A stretch of DNA of 8,187 nucleotides from Bacteroidales bacterium (GTDB lineage Bacteria > Bacteroidota > Bacteroidia > Bacteroidales > UBA932): positions 1 to 8,187 of the forward strand of contig JAFROA010000139.1 of the NCBI GenBank assembly GCA_017429885.1, read 5' to 3'. The notes under the pieces are model-generated. The model made no database searches. It saw only the letters and a list, made by a program, of their open reading frames with translations, and was not told where the DNA came from. Of the stretch, positions 5,049 to 8,187 are shown piece after piece; the first letter of the stretch is position 1; the number at the start of each line of letters is the position of its first letter. The position numbers and the translations under genes are program-made.

Positions 5049-6539
5049 TCACATCGAGGAAGGTGCGTCGAGGCGGAGTTCGGGCTGGCGGGCGGAGGAA
5101 CGCCTCAAGCCTATAGCGAGCAGCAGGGCGAGGACGCAGACGGTCACGAACATGATCTCCACGCCAACGGCCCCGGAAGCCTGACCGGCTGCCGCATCAA
5201 GAGCGTCATTACCGGCGGCGCCTATGTCATTGCCGGCCTGACCGGCAATCCCTGACCGTGCCGCCAGGATCTTCCCGGCGAACATTTTGAAAAGCATAAG
5301 CCCCAGGTTTTGCACCCAATATGTTAGCGCATAGGCGGTCCCAAGCACCTTCGCAGGGACCAGTTTCGGCACTGAAGGCCACATGGCGGCAGGTACAAGG
5401 GAATATCCGAAACCAAGGAATACCATGGAGAGATATCCATAGAAAGGCACTCCAGCGGGAGCGAAAGCCAGAAGCAGGTGGGCAATAAGGGCTAGAATCG
5501 CTCCGGCCACCATCCAGCGGGTCCCTTTGCCGATTTTGTCCACCATGATTCCGAATAGAGGGGCGAATATCACCGTGGAGAAAGGAAGCATGGAGACCAT
5601 CCAACTGGCGGCTTCCACAGGCACGCCGAAACGTGGGATCAGTATCGCACTGGCGAATTTCTTGAAGGAGATTATGCTGCTGTAGAAGAACACGCAAAGC
5701 AGGGCGATCATGATGAATTGCTTGTTTTTCAGCAGCCCCAGCACGTCGGAGAAACGGAAAGGCCCTTCGGAGTTACCGTCTTCAGCGGTACCATCATTGC
5801 CTGCCTTTGCAATACCGTCATTGCCGGTCATATTAACACCGTCATTGCCGGCCTGACCGGCAATCCCTTTGCGTGCGGCACGATCGAACCCCGCATCCAT
5901 TGCAACGAATATCGCCCACAGGATCATTCCCGCGACCATCAATCCAAGTCCCAGGAAGGCTGGCCTGGCCGTCTCCGCCAATGAATATATCTCACCGGGA
6001 GCCTTTGCGGCCACGAGCCTAGGCGACATTACCAGGGCGAAGGCTGTTCCGAGCCTTGCTATCGCCAGCTGCAAACCCATTGCGAAAGCCATGGGTCCGT
6101 CCTTGAACCATTTGGCGATTGAGCGCGTCACCGCCACTCCGGCGATCTCACTACCCAACCCGAATAGCATACACCCTACATAAGCCACTGAAAGAGAAGT
6201 CTTTGGCGGAAGTCCGGACGTTATCGCCCAAGCGACCATGGCGGCACCACCGGCCATCATCGCGACGAATATGGATCCGGTGATCCGGACGCCCCATTTG
6301 TCCAGTAGCATCCCGCATATCACCAGGCCTCCGAAAACGCAGAGGACGGAATAACCGCTGGTGTATAGCCCGTAATCCGCTGAGTTCCAACCAAGCTCCA
6401 AAAGTGAAGGGTTCTCGAACAGGTGCGACAAGGTGCTGAACATGTCGTCGAAGAAGTACGATGCGAACATCGGCACAACCAGGCATGCCAGGGCCAGCCA
6501 GGGGGCGAGCTTGGATGTTTTATGGTCAGTTTTTCTCAT
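5049..6539 (-). CDS. MFS-2: major facilitator superfamily transporter with repeat-derived loops
   Basis: The product is a 496-residue, probably 12-helix inner-membrane carrier; the substrate is unknown. It is a distant paralogue of the gene at 2090-3721: compare 'GMLLDKWGVRITG' (76-88), 'GIMVDKIGKGTRW' (330-342), 'SLVPAAMWPSVPKLV' (380-394) and 'GTAYALTYWVQNLGL' (400-414). It lacks the long TM3-TM4 loop and the extra hydrophobic pair of MFS-1. Instead it has two Gly/Ala/Asn/Asp-rich insertions, in the central TM6-TM7 loop (about 225-258) and before the last helix (about 430-458). Both contain GIAGQAGND, encoded by an identical 28-base palindromic repeat. The central one then runs as an eight-residue repeat GNDGxxxx (231, 239, 247, 255). 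The loops are soft, probably tolerated sites, and all framework motifs remain, so the protein is likely functional. It converges on the RAYT gene, and its start is the first ATG in a frame open to position 6539. Confidence 0.88.
   Translation of the reverse strand: MRKTDHKTSKLAPWLALACLVVPMFASYFFDDMFSTLSHLFENPSLLELGWNSADYGLYTSGYSVLCVFGGLVICGMLLDKWGVRITGSIFVAMMAGGAAMVAWAITSGLPPKTSLSVAYVGCMLFGLGSEIAGVAVTRSIAKWFKDGPMAFAMGLQLAIARLGTAFALVMSPRLVAAKAPGEIYSLAETARPAFLGLGLMVAGMILWAIFVAMDAGFDRAARKGIAGQAGNDGVNMTGNDGIAKAGNDGTAEDGNSEGPFRFSDVLGLLKNKQFIMIALLCVFFYSSIISFKKFASAILIPRFGVPVEAASWMVSMLPFSTVIFAPLFGIMVDKIGKGTRWMVAGAILALIAHLLLAFAPAGVPFYGYLSMVFLGFGYSLVPAAMWPSVPKLVPAKVLGTAYALTYWVQNLGLMLFKMFAGKILAARSGIAGQAGNDIGAAGNDALDAAAGQASGAVGVEIMFVTVCVLALLLAIGLRRSSARQPELRLDAPSSM
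5205..5253 (-). repeat. In-frame palindromic repeat, copy 1 (C-terminal loop of MFS-2)
   Basis: Bases 5226-5253 are identical to 5841-5868. The core is an 8-bp perfect inverted repeat, ATTGCCGG (5229-5236) and CCGGCAAT (5242-5249), with loop CCTGA, bounded by GTCATT and AATCCC. A degenerate partner GTCATTACCGG starts at 5205, exactly 21 bases away. On the minus strand the unit encodes GIAGQAGND, and the partner adds a second AGND. The paralogous MFS-1 lacks this peptide, so insertion rather than ancestry is the simpler reading. Confidence 0.8.
5793..5868 (-). repeat. In-frame palindromic repeat, copy 2, with 24-base tandem derivatives (central loop of MFS-2)
   Basis: Bases 5841-5868 repeat the 28 bases at 5226-5253 without change. 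CATTGCC recurs at 5795, 5819 and 5843, a strict 24-base period that encodes the eight-residue repeat GNDGxxxx. The tandem copies keep the GTCATTGCC (or ATCATTGCC) end but lose most of the palindrome, suggesting local duplication after insertion. The unit sits between TM6 and TM7, where MFS proteins tolerate changes in length. Confidence 0.8.
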
Positions 6540-6567
6540 GATTCCAGCTTTGTGTGGAGTACTGTCA

Positions 6568-6575
6568 CGAATATA
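6568..6575 (-). promoter_or_regulatory. Weak candidate -7 box for MFS-2
   Basis: The minus strand reads TATATTCG, one mismatch from TAnnTTTG, 28 bases before the ATG at 6539. The expected -33 position falls inside the GTCATT...AATC element at 6583-6607, where no TTG is seen. Either this promoter is weak or the repeat supplies its upstream part. Confidence 0.3.
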
Positions 6576-6582
6576 CGAAAAA

Positions 6583-6607
6583 GATTCTTCACTTCGTTCA
6601 GAATGAC
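6583..6607 (-). repeat. GTCATT...AATC dispersed repeat upstream of MFS-2
   Basis: On the minus strand this 25-base element starts GTCATTCTGAACG and ends AAGTGAAGAATC. The ends match those of the in-frame repeats of MFS-2 (GTCATT and AATC), with an imperfectly palindromic middle. I recall very similar sequences as common dispersed intergenic elements in many bacterial genomes; their mechanism is not known to me. It lies 43 bases upstream of the MFS-2 start. Confidence 0.6.
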
Positions 6608-6647
6608 AAGGCTAACTATGGTAAGCTAAGGCAAGGCTAACCTATGC

Positions 6648-6678
6648 AAAAGCGGGCGCCCCGATACGAGGCGTCCGC
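6648..6678 (-). terminator. Rho-independent terminator of the BspA-like gene
   Basis: On the minus strand GCGGACGCC (6678-6670) pairs with GGCGCCCGC (6660-6652), nine pairs with one wobble or mismatch, around a 9-base loop, and is followed at once by TTTT (6651-6648). It begins 45 bases after the stop codon at 6724. This is the clearest terminator in the window. Confidence 0.75.
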
Positions 6679-6723
6679 CTAGCAATGGTGTCAGGGTCAA
6701 TTCTGAGACTCTGGCTGACCTGG

Positions 6724-8187
6724 TCAATCAGTCGGCATGGCATGGATCACTTCGACAGTCGCATTAGCGGTCGCAAATGCTTCTTGCCATGCTGAATCAG
6801 CCTTATAAGCGTCCACGAGGTTGGCGGGAACATAAACAGCCTCAACTGTAATCATTTGTACGCCAGATCTCAGACACTTGAACGTATTCTCATATACCTG
6901 AACGACACTAGCTTTGGACAGGTAGATACTTAAATTAAATGGTGTCGTTCCCTCGTAGTAGTATAATACATAATTGGGAGTAAAACCACTAAAGTTCGGG
7001 CCTAACTTCAGTTTCGTGATACTGGTTAACTGTGCTTGCGGTAATGATATGATGCTCGGAAGGTCTAACTCTGACAGAGAATACATGTACAAGAATGTGT
7101 TGGCGAAAGCTGTTTCAAAGCTCGGAATCTCCAACAATGTCAAAGGGCTCCAGCCGAAAGCCCTTTGGCCTAGCGTCTGTTTGAGGTTCGGTAATCTCAA
7201 CTTAGTCAGACCAGTATAGGCCAGAGACTCTTGATTAAGTTTTTCGAGTGATGTTACCTCTGAGACCCCATTCGCGTCAACTTTGCCGAGGGAAGTGAGG
7301 TTACGACACTTGTAGAATGCGTATTGTCCAAACGAAGTCACCATGTGAGGCTCGGCGAATGTGACTTTCTCCAATGCCGAGCATGAATTGAATGTCATTT
7401 CACTCACGGTCGTAATCGCTCCTAAATGAGCGGTTTTGAGTTTCGTGCAACGATTGAACGCCTTCTTTCCGAGATTTCTCAGATCCTGGAAGTATACCCT
7501 TAATATTCCGCTGCTCTCAAATGCGCTTTCACCGATCTGAATATTACTTGTGTTGGCCATCAATGCCCAGTCAAGGTTTCCGCAGTTCATGAAAGCCCGC
7601 TTTCCTATACTTGTGAGATAGAGGTATGTGTCAAAATCGTTATCCGGATGACTCGCCCATGAGGTTCCGTCATCTTTCATCACCAGGTTCGAACAACCGT
7701 TGAAAGCGTCATTCCCAATTGTGATCACATCCTTTGGTATAGGCATCTTGCTCATTGCTGTGCAGCCCATGAAGGCTTCGTCGGGGATTACTTCCAAAGA
7801 AGAGAACTCGGCAGAGGAGAGGCTTGAGCAATTCTTGAATGCTCCCTGACCTAATTCTACGGGACCGTAGAAGTAGACGGAGTAGACTTTGCTGTTCTCA
7901 AAAGCATTTGCGCCGATTTGGGTCGCGCTGTTGGAACCCAGAGACCAATCGAGGCTTGAGCAGTCCTTGAACGCTCTGTCTCCGATGCTGGCTAGTCTGG
8001 CATAGTTATCCCATCCCCCGGAACCGTAATCAATGGACCAGTCGATAGGCTCAAGACCAGAATTCCCCACCCATGATGCCCGCATAAGAGTGCAGCCATT
8101 GAATGCGTCATCCCCGATGGAGGTCAAGGAATCCACGGGTGCCGGCATCATAAGAAGTTTAGAACAGTCCTTGAAGGCACCCTCTCC
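6724..8187 (-). CDS. BspA-like leucine-rich repeat protein, C-terminal part (5' end outside window)
   Basis: The frame is open to the window edge: residues GEGAFKDCSKLL precede the first internal ATG codons, so the true start lies beyond 8187. The visible 487 residues are built from BspA/Treponema-type leucine-rich repeats of about 22-24 residues with the mark 'IGxxAFxxCxxL' (AFNGC, AFKDC, AFKNC, AFMGC, AFMNC, AFNRC, TFNSC, AFYKC). The repeats become irregular near the C-terminus, which closes with 'VYVPANLVDAYKADSAWQEAF', a common ending in this family. Family members are often secreted or surface proteins that bind host or matrix proteins; that role is inference here, since the signal peptide would be outside the window. 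No C-terminal sorting domain is seen. A terminator follows, and no downstream partner gene shares the transcript. Confidence 0.9.
   Translation of the reverse strand, partial: GEGAFKDCSKLLMMPAPVDSLTSIGDDAFNGCTLMRASWVGNSGLEPIDWSIDYGSGGWDNYARLASIGDRAFKDCSSLDWSLGSNSATQIGANAFENSKVYSVYFYGPVELGQGAFKNCSSLSSAEFSSLEVIPDEAFMGCTAMSKMPIPKDVITIGNDAFNGCSNLVMKDDGTSWASHPDNDFDTYLYLTSIGKRAFMNCGNLDWALMANTSNIQIGESAFESSGILRVYFQDLRNLGKKAFNRCTKLKTAHLGAITTVSEMTFNSCSALEKVTFAEPHMVTSFGQYAFYKCRNLTSLGKVDANGVSEVTSLEKLNQESLAYTGLTKLRLPNLKQTLGQRAFGWSPLTLLEIPSFETAFANTFLYMYSLSELDLPSIISLPQAQLTSITKLKLGPNFSGFTPNYVLYYYEGTTPFNLSIYLSKASVVQVYENTFKCLRSGVQMITVEAVYVPANLVDAYKADSAWQEAFATANATVEVIHAMPTD
7321..8106 (-). repeat. Two-copy higher-order repeat in the BspA-like gene (about 130 residues each)
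   Basis: Five successive leucine-rich motifs recur in the same order: AFNGC, AFKDC, AFENS, AFKNC, AFMGC at 8106-7708, then AFNGC, AFMNC, AFESS, AFNRC, TFNSC at 7707-7321. From the second motif on, offsets are 0, 23, 44, 66 and 0, 24, 45, 67 residues. Both copies have an unusually long, Trp/Asp-rich spacer after the first motif, then 'LDWSL' or 'LDWAL', 'QIGANAFENS' or 'QIGESAFESS', and 'VYF'. The DNA has diverged, so the duplication is old. Confidence 0.7.

Noticed and set aside
5718..5984. Plus-strand open frame opposite MFS-2 with VIAGLTGNP repeats
   Set aside because: The repeats are the opposite-strand reading of the palindromic elements; nothing else supports a gene.
2090..6539. Composite transposon with inverted MFS genes as ends
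   Set aside because: The MFS paralogues are far too diverged at DNA level to act as repeats, and no target duplication was seen.
6608..6641. Direct repeat AAGGCTAAC at 6608-6616 and 6633-6641
   Set aside because: Nine bases twice, 25 apart, without inverted partner or gene-related position; too short to treat as an attachment or operator site.

Overview
The window looks like a chromosomal segment of a Bacteroidales-type bacterium (phylum Bacteroidota). The evidence is several promoter boxes matching the Bacteroides form (TTTG or TTG, about 19 bases, then TAnnTTTG), gene starts without purine-rich Shine-Dalgarno sites, a large BspA-like leucine-rich repeat protein, and transporters of a kind common in that group. 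Species cannot be read from the sequence.

Layout. At the left edge is the 5' part of a tRNA-Thr (anticodon TGT, minus strand) with its own promoter. It is followed by dxs (minus), which encodes the first enzyme of the non-mevalonate isoprenoid pathway. A short divergent promoter region separates dxs from a major facilitator superfamily transporter (MFS-1, plus). Next comes a compact mobile-like unit: a REP-associated tyrosine transposase (RAYT, HUH/Y1 family, plus) with hairpin-forming repeats of 52-53 base period on both sides, two on the left and three on the right. A second MFS transporter (MFS-2, minus), distantly paralogous to MFS-1, converges on this unit. The right edge is the C-terminal 487 residues of a BspA-like repeat protein (minus), with a rho-independent terminator behind it.

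How the parts relate. dxs and the tRNA are housekeeping genes. The two MFS proteins share sequence signatures, especially around 'LVPAA.WPSVPKLV', but differ in insertions: MFS-1 has a long TM3-TM4 loop and probably two extra membrane helices, while MFS-2 carries small palindromic DNA repeats translated in frame in two loops. The RAYT and its repeats sit between them and probably also end transcription from both sides.

The most interesting signals are (1) the RAYT with a flanking family of imperfect palindromes, a candidate REP/RAYT system in Bacteroidota, and (2) a second, unrelated palindromic repeat family (GTCATT...AATC) that occurs twice inside MFS-2 as an identical 28-base copy in the same frame, has spawned 24-base and 21-base tandem derivatives, and has a related element just upstream of the same gene.
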